DNA from: an uncultured Opitutales bacterium
Lineage (GTDB): Bacteria; Verrucomicrobiota; Verrucomicrobiia; Opitutales; Intestinicryptomonadaceae
Length of the DNA: 64,000 bases
Direction of reading: 5' to 3'
Assembly: GCA_934613645.1 (NCBI GenBank)
Contig: CAKTTC010000005.1
Span: forward strand, 1-64,000
Shown here: positions 43,168-52,022 of the stretch, in pieces
How positions within the stretch are numbered: position 1 is the first letter of the stretch
How the letters are laid out: every line of letters starts with the position of its first letter
Translations under genes and position numbers: made by a program
The notes under the pieces: model-generated
The model's input: only the letters and a program-made list of their open reading frames with translations
Database searches by the model: none
What the model was told of the DNA's origin: nothing

Positions 43168-43203
43168 GCGCGTTTTAAAGCAATCAAAAGGAAAGGTAAT
43201 CAA

Positions 43204-44457
43204 ATGAAAAAATATATTACATCAATGGCAGTGTTGCTGGCTGCGGCGGTTTCGTTCGGTTGGGAACGCGTAAACACAAGCACTATCTATTTTATAGATG
43301 ACAGCACAATCATAACCGAAAACTTGGAGCCAGCAAAGAAAATCAGCATCAACGGGTAACAAAATTTTGCAGCTGGCGAAGAGGCTAAATGGAAGGCCGC
43401 GCCAGCCACAAACGTGGTTGTTGAAAACGGCGTCAGCATAAAATCTGAAGTTTTCAATAACTTTACAAAAGAATACGTAGGCGGCACAATTCAAATTGGC
43501 AAGACGAATTTGACGCTAAAAGGCAACAACGAAATCTACGGCGGCGAACTCTGGTTCTCCGACGACGGGGCAACTTTTAACGCCGAAAACGCCACAATCA
43601 ACCTTACCGGCGACAACGGCTTGTGCGTAGACTCCAACGTAAATATCGTTTTGAAGGGCGGCACGCTCAATTCAAACATCAGAGTTTACTCCAATAAGGG
43701 CAACATCACTTTGGACGGCACTACGGCAAACGCGGGCAAAATTTTCACAAGCGGCGCAATGGGCGGAATGACGGCCGCAGAAGATTTCACTTTGACGCTG
43801 AAAAACAAAACTTCGCTCACATTAACCGACACTTCCTCCAGCAACCCTTCCTACAGCGCGAATTCCAAATTCCACGGGAAAATCATTGTAGACGGCGGTT
43901 CGGAAATAAAATCGACCAATTCAAAATACGTCCTTTTCACGCCCGCGGAAATTTCGGTTTCGGGCGAAAATTCGTCGATGAACCTGTATGCGGTTATGTC
44001 GAAGTCGGCGGTTTCCGTTGACGGCGGCGCGGAAATTGTAGCCGACATTGTAAAGGCTTCCGACGCGTTTGTGGGCGCAGGCTCTACCCTGACGGGCAAA
44101 ACCTCGCTTACCATTGAAAACGCGCTCACTGTTGCAAGCGATGCCAGCATAACGTCGAGCTCCATCTCGTTCGAAAAATTGACTATAGCATTCACCGAAG
44201 ACTTTTCCGCAAACACCGACGTTTCGTTCAATCTCGAAACAATCTTCGGCGAAAACGCGGGCGTTGTTCTCTCGGCACTCGAAGGCGGCGCGGAATTCAC
44301 AGTCAGCGGCAACAACGGCGAGTTTTCCGCAAGCTACGAAGACATAAACGGCGGCACAATCCACATCGACACCCAAGTTGTTCCCGAACCCGCCGCCTGC
44401 GCGGCTCTCTTTGGCGGCTTGGCTTTGGCGTTCGCACTTGCGCGCCGCCGCAAATAA
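43204..44457 (+). pseudogene. PEP-CTERM surface protein gene interrupted by an in-frame TAA
   Basis: A strong GGAAAGG site precedes the ATG at 43204 and a signal peptide (MKKYITSMAVLLAAAVSFG). Codon 52 is TAA (43357-43359), after KKISING. The same frame then continues without a shift for 365 codons with the expected beta-helix-like repeats (GGTIQIGKTNLTLKGNNEIYGG) and ends in a PEP-CTERM signal (VVPEPAACAALFGG then ALARRRK). The downstream part still has clean coding bias, so the stop is recent, or it is read through, or it is a sequencing error (CAA to TAA is one change). It is a paralogue of the gene at 41686. Confidence 0.75.
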
Positions 44458-44479
44458 AATTCGGCAATTTTCAACTCAG

Positions 44480-44507
44480 GCCTTTCGGAATTCCGAGAGG
44501 CTTTTTT
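44480..44507 (+). terminator. Intrinsic terminator
   Basis: The stem GCCTTTCGG / CCGAGAGGC with an AATT loop and a T6 tail, 23 bp after the PEP-CTERM stop. Confidence 0.85.
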
Positions 44508-44618
44508 GTTTTTAAAGAAATGCAAAAAAATTTGTTGCAAAAAAATCGGAATGTGAAATTATGGCGCGCTGATTTTCTGTTGTTATAGAAAGTCGTTTAA
44601 ATCTTATATTCAACTGTT

Positions 44619-45833
44619 ATGAAAAAAAGAGATATCGCAACGGGCGCTCTGTTTTGCGCTTCGGCAATGATATACGGTGCGGGGTTCCAGACTTTGGAAC
44701 AGGGCGCATCAAACTTGGGTTCCGCCTTGGCGGGAGCCACCGTAAACGCGAACGGAGACGCCACAGCGGCGTTTTGGAATCCGTCGGCGGCGTTTAATAT
44801 AGGTCTCGAAAAGGGAGAAACAAAAGTCGATGTGGCGGCGAATATCGTCATTTCAAAATTCGACTTCGAAAAGACGAACGCCCCCGTTGGCAACAGCGGC
44901 GACGCCGGTTGCGTAAGCGTGGTGCCCAACATCTACGCGGCACACAAACTTACCGACGACGTTATCCTCACGCTTTCTATGTCCGCGCCGTTCGCCTTGG
45001 AAACGAACTACAACGAAGATTGGGCTGGGCGCGAATGCGCGCTTAAAAGCAATATCACAACGCTTGAAATTGCCCCCGGAATTGCGGCGAAAGTAAACGA
45101 CTACATTTCGGTGTCGGCGGGCCCCGCAATCCAGTGGCTTCACGCCGAATTGACAAACGGGCTGCCTTTCGGAATGCCCGATATGTCGCTTTCGGGCGAG
45201 AGCTGGTCGGTGGGCGCGTTCGCGGGCTTTACGGTCAACTACGCCGAAGACGGCAGAATCGGCTTCCAATACCGCAGCGAAACAAGCCACCACATCAAGG
45301 GCAACAAACACGTCGGCGGAACGATTACAAACCCGATTACCTGCGACCTCAAGCTTCCGCACACGTTCACAGTCGGCTGGTATCAGCGTCTGCGCGGCGA
45401 CTGGAAAAAATTCGCCGTAATGGCTGAATACGCCTACACAATGTGGTCGTGCTTCGACGTTCTCGACATTCAGGGTTCGGGCGGCGCACCGCAGCAGGAA
45501 CAGTGGCGCGACACTTCGCGCGTTGCCTTCGGCGTGCACTTCTTCCCGCTTGAAGACGACAGCCTTGTTATCCGCCTCGGCTCGGCTTGGGACCAAACCC
45601 CCATCAAGGAGGACAAATACCGCCACGCAAGAATCCCCTGCACAGACAGAATCTGGTTCTCTGGCGGCGTCGGCTACAAATACGGCAACTGGAACTTCGA
45701 CGTAGCCTACACCTACATCTACTTCTACGAAGACCCGAAGATGTTCGACAACACAATATCCTCGGGCGCGATTGAAGGATACTTCGAAGGCCGCGCGCAC
45801 GTTGTGGCAGTGCAAGTCGGCTACAAGTTCTAA
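44619..45833 (+). CDS. FadL/OmpP1-type outer-membrane transport protein
   Basis: 404 aa. A short signal peptide (to about AMIYGAG) is followed by FQTLEQGASNLGSALAGATVNANGDATAAFWNPSA-type sequence, the N-terminal hatch signature of FadL/TodX channels. Amphipathic beta strands run to a C-terminal Phe (VQVGYKF), the outer-membrane insertion signal. It probably admits hydrophobic compounds such as long-chain fatty acids; substrate unknown. It has its own terminator downstream. Confidence 0.85.
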   Translation: MKKRDIATGALFCASAMIYGAGFQTLEQGASNLGSALAGATVNANGDATAAFWNPSAAFNIGLEKGETKVDVAANIVISKFDFEKTNAPVGNSGDAGCVSVVPNIYAAHKLTDDVILTLSMSAPFALETNYNEDWAGRECALKSNITTLEIAPGIAAKVNDYISVSAGPAIQWLHAELTNGLPFGMPDMSLSGESWSVGAFAGFTVNYAEDGRIGFQYRSETSHHIKGNKHVGGTITNPITCDLKLPHTFTVGWYQRLRGDWKKFAVMAEYAYTMWSCFDVLDIQGSGGAPQQEQWRDTSRVAFGVHFFPLEDDSLVIRLGSAWDQTPIKEDKYRHARIPCTDRIWFSGGVGYKYGNWNFDVAYTYIYFYEDPKMFDNTISSGAIEGYFEGRAHVVAVQVGYKF

Positions 45834-45857
45834 GCGTATCTAAGTGATAAAAAATAA

Positions 45858-45887
45858 AATGCCGTCGGATAAACGGCATTTTTTTTG
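45858..45887 (+). terminator. Intrinsic terminator after fadL-like gene
   Basis: The stem AATGCCGT / ACGGCATT with a 7-base loop and a run of T. Confidence 0.9.
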
Positions 45888-45952
45888 TTTATTTTGCTTG
45901 ACGGAGAAAAAAGTTTGGACACCATACGAGCTTTATTCAAAAAAGAAAATCA

Positions 45953-46234
45953 ATGCAAACACAAGAAAAGTCCCGTAAACTTACCGTCCAAAACAAGATG
46001 GGTATACACGCCCGTCCCGCGGCTATGATTGTGCGCATTTCGAATAAATACCCCGAAACAAGCGTGTTTGTGGAGAAAGACGGCGAGCGCGTAAACGGCA
46101 AAAGCATCATGAGCTTGATGATGCTCGCGGCGGGGCGCGGCTCGGAAATAAATTTCATCGCCAATGGGGACGACGCCGACGTTATGCTTGACGAACTCAC
46201 CCAACTTTTCGACAGAAAGTTCGACGAAGAATAA
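45953..46234 (+). CDS. ptsH: Phosphocarrier protein HPr
   Basis: 93 aa. It carries phosphate in the PTS. The phosphorylated His19 is in MGIHARPA and the regulatory Ser51 in GKSIMSLMMLAAG. It is slightly extended at the N-terminus. No EI or sugar EII gene is adjacent. The EIIA-diadenylate cyclase fusion at 53859 is the only other PTS component in the window, which hints at a regulatory, Ntr-like PTS. Confidence 0.92.
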   Translation: MQTQEKSRKLTVQNKMGIHARPAAMIVRISNKYPETSVFVEKDGERVNGKSIMSLMMLAAGRGSEINFIANGDDADVMLDELTQLFDRKFDEE

Positions 46235-46359
46235 CTCTCCCCCGATTCGCTTTTAAACGCTTTTGAAAATCGACTTCCCGCTTAGGAAAGTCTATTTTTT
46301 TGCGCCCCGAAGAAAAAAATTACTCAAATTTTCTTGACTTTGAGCAAAAAATTGAGAAG

Positions 46360-46446
46360 CTTGAGGGCAATATAATACGAAAGTATTGTAGTAATTTCTC
46401 ATGTGTGTTGCACCGCATAGTTTCGGCTATGCGGTGTCTTTTTTTA
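46360..46446 (+). ncRNA. Short transcript candidate with strong terminator
   Basis: A TATAAT (near 46370) is followed about 40 bases later by a perfect 10-bp stem CACCGCATAG / CTATGCGGTG (46411-46436) with loop TTTCGG and a T-run. There is no open frame. It may be a small RNA or simply the terminator of ptsH, 180 bp downstream of its stop. A consensus -35 at normal spacing is not visible. Confidence 0.4.
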
Positions 46447-46509
46447 TTTTGTCAAAATTCGGCTTGAATTTCGCGGAAAAAATTTCGATAAACGAACGAA
46501 TACACAATT

Positions 46510-46734
46510 ATGATAAACCTCACCATTGCAATGCTGCTTTTCGTGCTTGGCGTGCCGCTTTTGATAAAGAGCGTCAAGCTGTTTACAACCCCGTGGGAAG
46601 ATATGTATTCGGATTTCAGAAACACGAGCGATTACGGCGTAAAGGCGTTCAACCGCCAGCTGCGCTTCAAGCGCGTGCTCTGCGTGGGCTTGTGCATTGC
46701 GTGCCTTGGCGGGGCGTTCTACCTTTCGCTGTAG
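46510..46734 (+). CDS. Small two-helix membrane protein
   Basis: 74 aa, unrecognised. A first helix (about 2-20) is followed by a charged segment (TTPWEDMYSDF) and a second helix (about 54-74, LCVGLCIACLGGAFYLSL). It is convergent with lpxK. Confidence 0.55.
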   Translation: MINLTIAMLLFVLGVPLLIKSVKLFTTPWEDMYSDFRNTSDYGVKAFNRQLRFKRVLCVGLCIACLGGAFYLSL

Positions 46735-46757
46735 GCCGCACGCGCCCTGCTCCCCAA

Positions 46758-47981
46758 TCAGGCAATATCCGCCTTGCGCTCGTCGGCCTTGCGCTTCGGG
46801 AAACAAATGCGCTCTACGGCGTTTTCGAAGTCCTGAGTGCCGTTTAGAATGTCGATTTCAAGCTTTGTGTAGAAGAACGGCAACGCGGTCTTGTAGACGG
46901 TGTCTATGCGCACCGAATCCTTTTCGGTTGTAACCACGAACTCCGCGCCCGCGCGTTTTGCGTCGGCAAAAACGGCGTCAAGCTCCGATTCCGAAAACTT
47001 GTGGTGGTCGAGAAACCGCTTTTTGAAAACGAGTTTTGCGCCAAGCTCGCGCAGGAAACGCTCGAAACTCTCGGGGGCTGCTATCGCCGAAAAGCACGCA
47101 ACCCTCCGCCCCTTCAAAACCGACAGCTCCGACTTTTCGCCGCTCGAAAAATCGACCAAGTAGCGCAACCTGTGCGAGCACTCGATAATTTCCGCCGTCT
47201 TGTTGAACTTGCGGATTGTCTGCTCAAGCTCGAAGTCCTTTTCGCCGTCGGATTTCGTCAAAAATATATACGATGCCCTCTTGAGGTGCGAAACGGGCTC
47301 GCGCAAAATGCCGCGCGGCAGCAGGCGTTTGTTGCCGAAAGGGTTTGTTTTGTCGACAAGCAGTAGCTGGATTTGCCCCTTCAGCGGCAGATACTGGAAA
47401 CCGTCGTCCAAAACGAGAGTGTCCGCGCCGAATTCCGAAACCGCGTAGTGCCCCGCCCTGACCCTGTTTTTGTCCACAATCACAATCACCCCCGGGAGGT
47501 TGCGCGCAAGCATAAACGGCTCGTCGCCCGCAACGGAGGAATCGAGCAACACGCGCTTGCCGTCGGAAACAACGCGCGGCTTGGGCGATTCCCCGTGCGT
47601 AAACCAGCGCAGAATTTTGCGCGGCAGGCTGTCCGACTTGCTTTTGTAGCCCCTGCTTAAAATCGCCACCTTGCGCCCTTTGTCGGCAAGCGAGCGCGCA
47701 ATCTTCTCCACAATCGGCGTCTTTCCCGTGCCGCCCACAGTCAGATTCCCGACCACCACAACCAGACACCCCAGCTGGGCGTCCCTGAAAATGCGGTTGT
47801 CGTAAAGGTAGAAACGCAGCCTTGCTATTGCCTCGAACACGAACGAGAAAAAGTATAGCAGCCCGCCGTAGACAACTGCCGTGAAGCCGTCGGCGCGGTC
47901 GTAGATAACGTCGGCGGTAAAATTCGCAACGCGCTGGGCGGTCTGTTTCGCCCTCCGAAGAATGTCGTGAAAAAATGCCAA
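46758..47981 (-). CDS. lpxK: Tetraacyldisaccharide 4'-kinase
   Basis: 407 aa. It phosphorylates the lipid A precursor, so the organism makes lipid A. An N-terminal membrane helix (YGGLLYFFSFVFEAIA) precedes the P-loop GNLTVGGTGKTP (78-89), ILSRGYKSKS, VSDGKRVLL, DEPFMLARNLP and VLDDGFQYLPL, the full LpxK signature. It is somewhat longer than the E. coli enzyme. It lies 8 bp downstream of the TPR/transglutaminase-like gene. Confidence 0.93.
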   Translation of the reverse strand: MAFFHDILRRAKQTAQRVANFTADVIYDRADGFTAVVYGGLLYFFSFVFEAIARLRFYLYDNRIFRDAQLGCLVVVVGNLTVGGTGKTPIVEKIARSLADKGRKVAILSRGYKSKSDSLPRKILRWFTHGESPKPRVVSDGKRVLLDSSVAGDEPFMLARNLPGVIVIVDKNRVRAGHYAVSEFGADTLVLDDGFQYLPLKGQIQLLLVDKTNPFGNKRLLPRGILREPVSHLKRASYIFLTKSDGEKDFELEQTIRKFNKTAEIIECSHRLRYLVDFSSGEKSELSVLKGRRVACFSAIAAPESFERFLRELGAKLVFKKRFLDHHKFSESELDAVFADAKRAGAEFVVTTEKDSVRIDTVYKTALPFFYTKLEIDILNGTQDFENAVERICFPKRKADERKADIA

Positions 47982-47989
47982 GGCAGCTC

Positions 47990-49690
47990 CTATAAATCGG
48001 TTTTCTTTTTGACGGGCTGCCCCTTCGACTCCGCCTCATAGGCATCGTGCATTTCCGCGAGCCTTTCGTGCGTTTTTTTTGACGAACGCACGGCTTGCTC
48101 TGCAAGCTTCAAAACCTTCAGTGCCGATTTCGTCTCGCCCTTGTCCCAAAAATGCTTTGCAAGCGGAATGGCTATGTATTCCGCGAACTGCTCGGGGGCT
48201 TTTGAAGAGTTGCGCAAAACCGAATTGAAAAGCGAGAACACTGCCGATTCGTTTTTCTGGCGCGAAACCATATCCAAAAACACGCCGTCGAACATAATCA
48301 AAGCCTCCGCGGGACGCGCCCTGAAAACTGGTTTTACCGCCGCCATAAACATCGCGTCGGCCTCCTTGGCGCGCTTGCGGGCAATCAAATTCGCGCGGTA
48401 GTGGTTTAGCATTTTCACGGCCTGCAGCGGATACTTTTCGAACGCCTGCACGCTCTGCATATAAAGCGCGTCGATTTCGCTTGAAGACGCCCCCGAGCGC
48501 GCCGACGCCGAAATCAGGACGGGATAGGCGCGCCAATTTTCGGAGTCGGCGTCAACCGCCTTTTGGGCGAACGCGCGCGCGTTTTTGAAGTCGCCCGCCT
48601 CCAGAAAAGCGTTTGCAAGCCTTGCCGAAACAATGCTTTCAGCCGAGTCTTTCGACGCCGTTTCGCGCTTCTGAAGTCTGCGCATATCGAACTCCGAAAC
48701 GGGCTTCCACGTCTGCGGATTAAGCGGCGCACCGAAGTCGGATTTCGCCGCTCTGTCTCTGAACACGTCGGTTTTCCAAGAACCGCTTTCGGTCATATAC
48801 GCAAGCCAAGTGTGCGTTGCGCTCTTCGATTTTGTGTGGAAGAACAGGCACGGAACGCCGTTTGCGTTTGCCACTCTCCACGCGTAGTAAACGCGCTCGT
48901 GCTGCGTGCCGCCAAGTTTTTTCAGATTTTCAAGCGTGAAGGAATTTTCCTCCCACTTTTTCTTGCCGCCGCGCGCGTCGAGCCGAACTGCGTTTACAGC
49001 GTTCTCGATTTTCGTGGGCGAAAAGTTGTCTTCCGCAACAAGCTCAAGCTCCGAAACGGGGCCCGCCACCGCCGTCATAAAAACAAGTTCACCGACTGTC
49101 ATTTTCGACATATCGAACGCCAATTTCCCGCCGCGCGTTGCGAAGTAAAGGAAGACCTCCTGCGCGTTGGCAATCTGCGCGGGTTCGTCGGCAACGCCGC
49201 AATTCGGCCAATCGGAGGGCAATGCGGTATCGTAGACGAGCGACAGAGCCATTGCCGCGCGCAGGTATTTTTTCGTCTGCGCGGGCTGGTTTGTATAAAT
49301 TTTTGTCAGAACCGACAACGCCTCGCCGACCGAATCCGTTTCCGCAAGCGTTTCGCGGAAGTCGAAAAATGCGGGCACGTTTTCAAGCAGAATCCGCTTC
49401 AGCTCCTTCGGCATATCGGCGGCCTCTTTTGCGAACATTTCCGCCAACGCCCCCGCGTAGAGATTCCCCGCCGCGTCGTCGAATTTATCCGCCTTTGCCT
49501 CTTCAAGAGCCTTCTGTTTAAGCGACTGCGCAAGCGTCTGCCACGTTTCCTCGGAATCGTCCGAAAGCGACTGTCCTATCTGGACTTTCGTCAAAGTCTG
49601 TTTCGGGAAGTCGGGCAGTTCGGGCAGCGAATCTGCAAAAACCGCGCCCCAAAAAAACGCAACCACCACGGCAAAAATAACTCTCATCAT
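47990..49690 (-). CDS. Exported protein with transglutaminase-like and TPR-like regions
   Basis: 566 aa with a signal peptide (MMRVIFAVVVAFFWGAVFA). The central part (about 265-330) has YYAWRVANANGVPCLFFHTKSKSATHTWLAY, the shape of a transglutaminase-like core, with Cys and His in plausible order but not proven catalytic. Residues about 355-545 are helical repeats resembling TPR (ARLANAFLEAGDFKNARAFAQKAVDAD). The C-terminus is Lys-rich. It is first gene of an operon with lpxK, so an envelope role is likely. Confidence 0.6.
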   Translation of the reverse strand: MMRVIFAVVVAFFWGAVFADSLPELPDFPKQTLTKVQIGQSLSDDSEETWQTLAQSLKQKALEEAKADKFDDAAGNLYAGALAEMFAKEAADMPKELKRILLENVPAFFDFRETLAETDSVGEALSVLTKIYTNQPAQTKKYLRAAMALSLVYDTALPSDWPNCGVADEPAQIANAQEVFLYFATRGGKLAFDMSKMTVGELVFMTAVAGPVSELELVAEDNFSPTKIENAVNAVRLDARGGKKKWEENSFTLENLKKLGGTQHERVYYAWRVANANGVPCLFFHTKSKSATHTWLAYMTESGSWKTDVFRDRAAKSDFGAPLNPQTWKPVSEFDMRRLQKRETASKDSAESIVSARLANAFLEAGDFKNARAFAQKAVDADSENWRAYPVLISASARSGASSSEIDALYMQSVQAFEKYPLQAVKMLNHYRANLIARKRAKEADAMFMAAVKPVFRARPAEALIMFDGVFLDMVSRQKNESAVFSLFNSVLRNSSKAPEQFAEYIAIPLAKHFWDKGETKSALKVLKLAEQAVRSSKKTHERLAEMHDAYEAESKGQPVKKKTDL

Positions 49691-49731
49691 AACGCGATTA
49701 TAGAATCCGATTCGCCCCCATAGTCAAATTA

Positions 49732-49912
49732 AAAAGCGCGAGGGCGCGTTTGCTTATGAAAATGAAAATTTTTTATTAAGTGAGAAAAAGTAAATAAAAA
49801 AATTTTCATAAGCAAACGCTCTCGGGCATCATTCGATTTTATTTCGGACTTACGGGCATTAAGCCCGCTACGCCTCATAAAATACGAATCCTGCCTCGAG
49901 CCTCGCGCTTTT
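49732..49912 (+). mobile_element. R2 inverted-repeat element, copy b (181 bp)
   Basis: Perfect 12-bp terminal inverted repeats AAAAGCGCGAGG and CCTCGCGCTTTT. Internally a hairpin with arms GCGTTTGCTTATGAAAAT and its complement encloses an AT-rich loop, followed by CTCTCGGGCATCATTCGAT and ACGGGC(A)TTAAGCCCG. Non-coding. Confidence 0.7.
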
Positions 49913-50510
49913 GAAATTAAAGCGGCGCGGATTGAATGAAATTCAATTCCGCTTTGTCTACTCGTTAAAGTTAAGAATTAAGAAGAAGGCGCGTTTTTTG
50001 ACTTTCCTAAAGTGGCGGCGATTGAACTTTGTTTAATGCGCCTTTGCTTTGGGGTCAAAGTTTTTATAAAAAAACCGCCGAAAGAAACGCTCTCGGGCAT
50101 TTTTTTATGTTTCCGAAAGTGGCGGCAATCGGTAAACCGATGTGCCTTTGATTATTGATTAAAGTAAAGCAACATTGGCTTCAGCCCGTCTACCTTGAAT
50201 TGGCGAAGCTAAGAGCATGGCGACGATAGGAACGCGCTAAAGCCTCAAGTCCTGCCTCGAGCCTCGCGCTTTTTAATTTTTTATAATTCCTAAAGTGGCG
50301 GCAATCGGCACAGCCGATTTGCCTTTGCTCTTTAATTAAAGTAAAGTTTTTTCTTTAATCAGTGAACAAAGCGTCATTGAACAAAGTTCAATCGCCGCCA
50401 CTTTAGGAAAGTTAAAAAACGCCGCTTCAAAATTGTAAAAACTTTAACTCGGGTCAAAGCGGCATTGGCTAAAGCCAATCCGCGCCACTTTCGGAATCAT
50501 AAAATATTTG
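49913..50510. repeat. R1 repeats and R2 fragments upstream to enolase 3' end
   Basis: At least six R1 units (inner palindromes near 49934, 50020, 50130, 50305, 50375 and 50463). Pieces of R2 also occur: CGCTCTCGGGCAT near 50088 and CCTGCCTCGAGCCTCGCGCTTTTT near 50250, with an internal segment shared with copy a near 50195. The last unit (about 50434-50507) overlaps the enolase coding end. The whole 778-bp gap 49691-50468 has no gene. Confidence 0.8.
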
Positions 50511-51767
50511 GGTGAGGCGGTTGTATTTTGCGGTGCGTTCGCCGCGTGAGAGCGAGCCTGTTTTTATCTGCCCAGAGTTTACGGCAACGGCTAAATCGGC
50601 AATGAAGTCGTCGTCGGTTTCGCCCGAGCGGTGCGATATTACGCAGGCGTATTTGTGGGTCTTGGCGAGCTCTATCGTTTGGAGAGTCTCGGTGATTGTG
50701 CCGATTTGGTTGGGCTTTATGAGAATCGCGTTGGCTATGCCTTCGTCGATTCCGCGCTGTAGAATGCGGGCGTTTGTGACGAAGAGGTCGTCGCCTACAA
50801 GCTGCGTTGTTGAGCCAAGCTCCCGAGTTAACTCGCGCCAGCCCGCCCAGTCGTTTTCGGCGCAGCCGTCCTCAATGGAGATAATCGGATACTTCGCTTT
50901 CAGCTCGCGCAAATAGGCAACCATCTCCGAAGAAGTCAGCGATTCCCCCGTCGATTTTTTGAAGACGTATCGCAGCTTTTGCTCGTCGAAAAATTCGCTT
51001 GAAGCAACGTCGAGAGCCATTGCGATGTCCTTGCCGAACTTGTAGCCCGCGTCCTTGCAGGCGCAGGCAATGCTTTCAATCATTTCGGCGGCGTCGGAGA
51101 GATTCGGAGCGAAGCCGCCCTCGTCGCCTACCGCAGTTGACTGCCCTTTGCGGCGCAGAACCGACTTCAGCGAGTGGAAAACCTCGCAGCCCATTCGAAC
51201 GGCGTCGGATATATTTTTTGCGCCTACGGGGACAATCATAAACTCCTGAATGTCGACGGGGGCGTCGCTGTGCGCGCCTGCGTTTATTACGTTCATCATG
51301 GGCATCGGAAGCGTGTGGGCGTTCGCCCCGCCGATGTATCTGAAAAGCGGAATCCCCAGCGCATGCGCCGCCGCCCTGCAAACCGCCATTGAAACCGACA
51401 GTATTGCGTTCGCGCCCAAGCGCGACTTGTCGGGCGTGCCGTCCAAGTCAATCATTGCGCGGTCAATTCCGCGCTGGTCGAAAACGTCGTGCCCCGCGAG
51501 CGCGTCAGCAATCGCGCCGTTTACGTTCGAAACCGCCTTGAGAACGCCCTTGCCGCCGAACCTGCGACTGTCGAAACGCTTTGCGCATTTGCCCTTGAGA
51601 GAGCCGTCGCGCAATTCTACTGCCTCGCGCTTGCCCGTGGAGGCCCCCGACGGCACGGAGGCCTTTGCGCCCATTCCGCATTCAAGCTCTACGCGCGTTT
51701 CGACAGTCGGGTTCCCGCGCGAGTCCAAAATTTCGCGCGCAAAAATGGATTTAATTTTCGTGTTCAT
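50469..51767 (-). CDS. eno: Enolase
   Basis: 432 aa. It converts 2-phosphoglycerate to PEP. Signatures are AREILDSRGNPTVE, SGASTGKREAVELRD, GDEGGFAPN, ISIEDGCAENDW, QLVGDDLFVTN, catalytic Lys in LIKPNQIGT, SHRSGETDD and GSLSRGERTAKYNRL. The normal last residues after YNRL are replaced by TQIFYDSESGADWL; the segment from FYDSE is encoded by an R1 repeat that runs across the 3' end and supplies the stop. The core is intact, so it should be active. Confidence 0.95.
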   Translation of the reverse strand: MNTKIKSIFAREILDSRGNPTVETRVELECGMGAKASVPSGASTGKREAVELRDGSLKGKCAKRFDSRRFGGKGVLKAVSNVNGAIADALAGHDVFDQRGIDRAMIDLDGTPDKSRLGANAILSVSMAVCRAAAHALGIPLFRYIGGANAHTLPMPMMNVINAGAHSDAPVDIQEFMIVPVGAKNISDAVRMGCEVFHSLKSVLRRKGQSTAVGDEGGFAPNLSDAAEMIESIACACKDAGYKFGKDIAMALDVASSEFFDEQKLRYVFKKSTGESLTSSEMVAYLRELKAKYPIISIEDGCAENDWAGWRELTRELGSTTQLVGDDLFVTNARILQRGIDEGIANAILIKPNQIGTITETLQTIELAKTHKYACVISHRSGETDDDFIADLAVAVNSGQIKTGSLSRGERTAKYNRLTQIFYDSESGADWL

Positions 51768-52022
51768 ATCGTAAAAAAGATTCCGTTCGAAGTTATCGCC
51801 CGAATCGCGAAAATCTTAACAGCCGCAGGGCGAACGACGCGGTTATCCTTCTTTGAATTCGGCAAAGAGCGCGTAAAAATGTGTAAAAAATGGTTGAAAA
51901 AAGAGCCGAAACGCGCGACATTGTTTCCGAAAACAAATTCGCTTTCCGAAAAAAGTTCCGCAAAGGGGAGGGTTTTCGGCGGGCAAAAAAATCGAATAAT
52001 AACTTAATAAAGGAAAACAGAA

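Noticed and set aside
48563..49723. 386-codon plus-strand open frame
   Set aside because: Antisense of the TPR/transglutaminase-like gene upstream of lpxK; no domain or start signal.
49913..50510. CRISPR-like array
   Set aside because: Repeats are palindromic, variable in sequence and spacing, lack unique spacers of constant length, and no cas gene is present.
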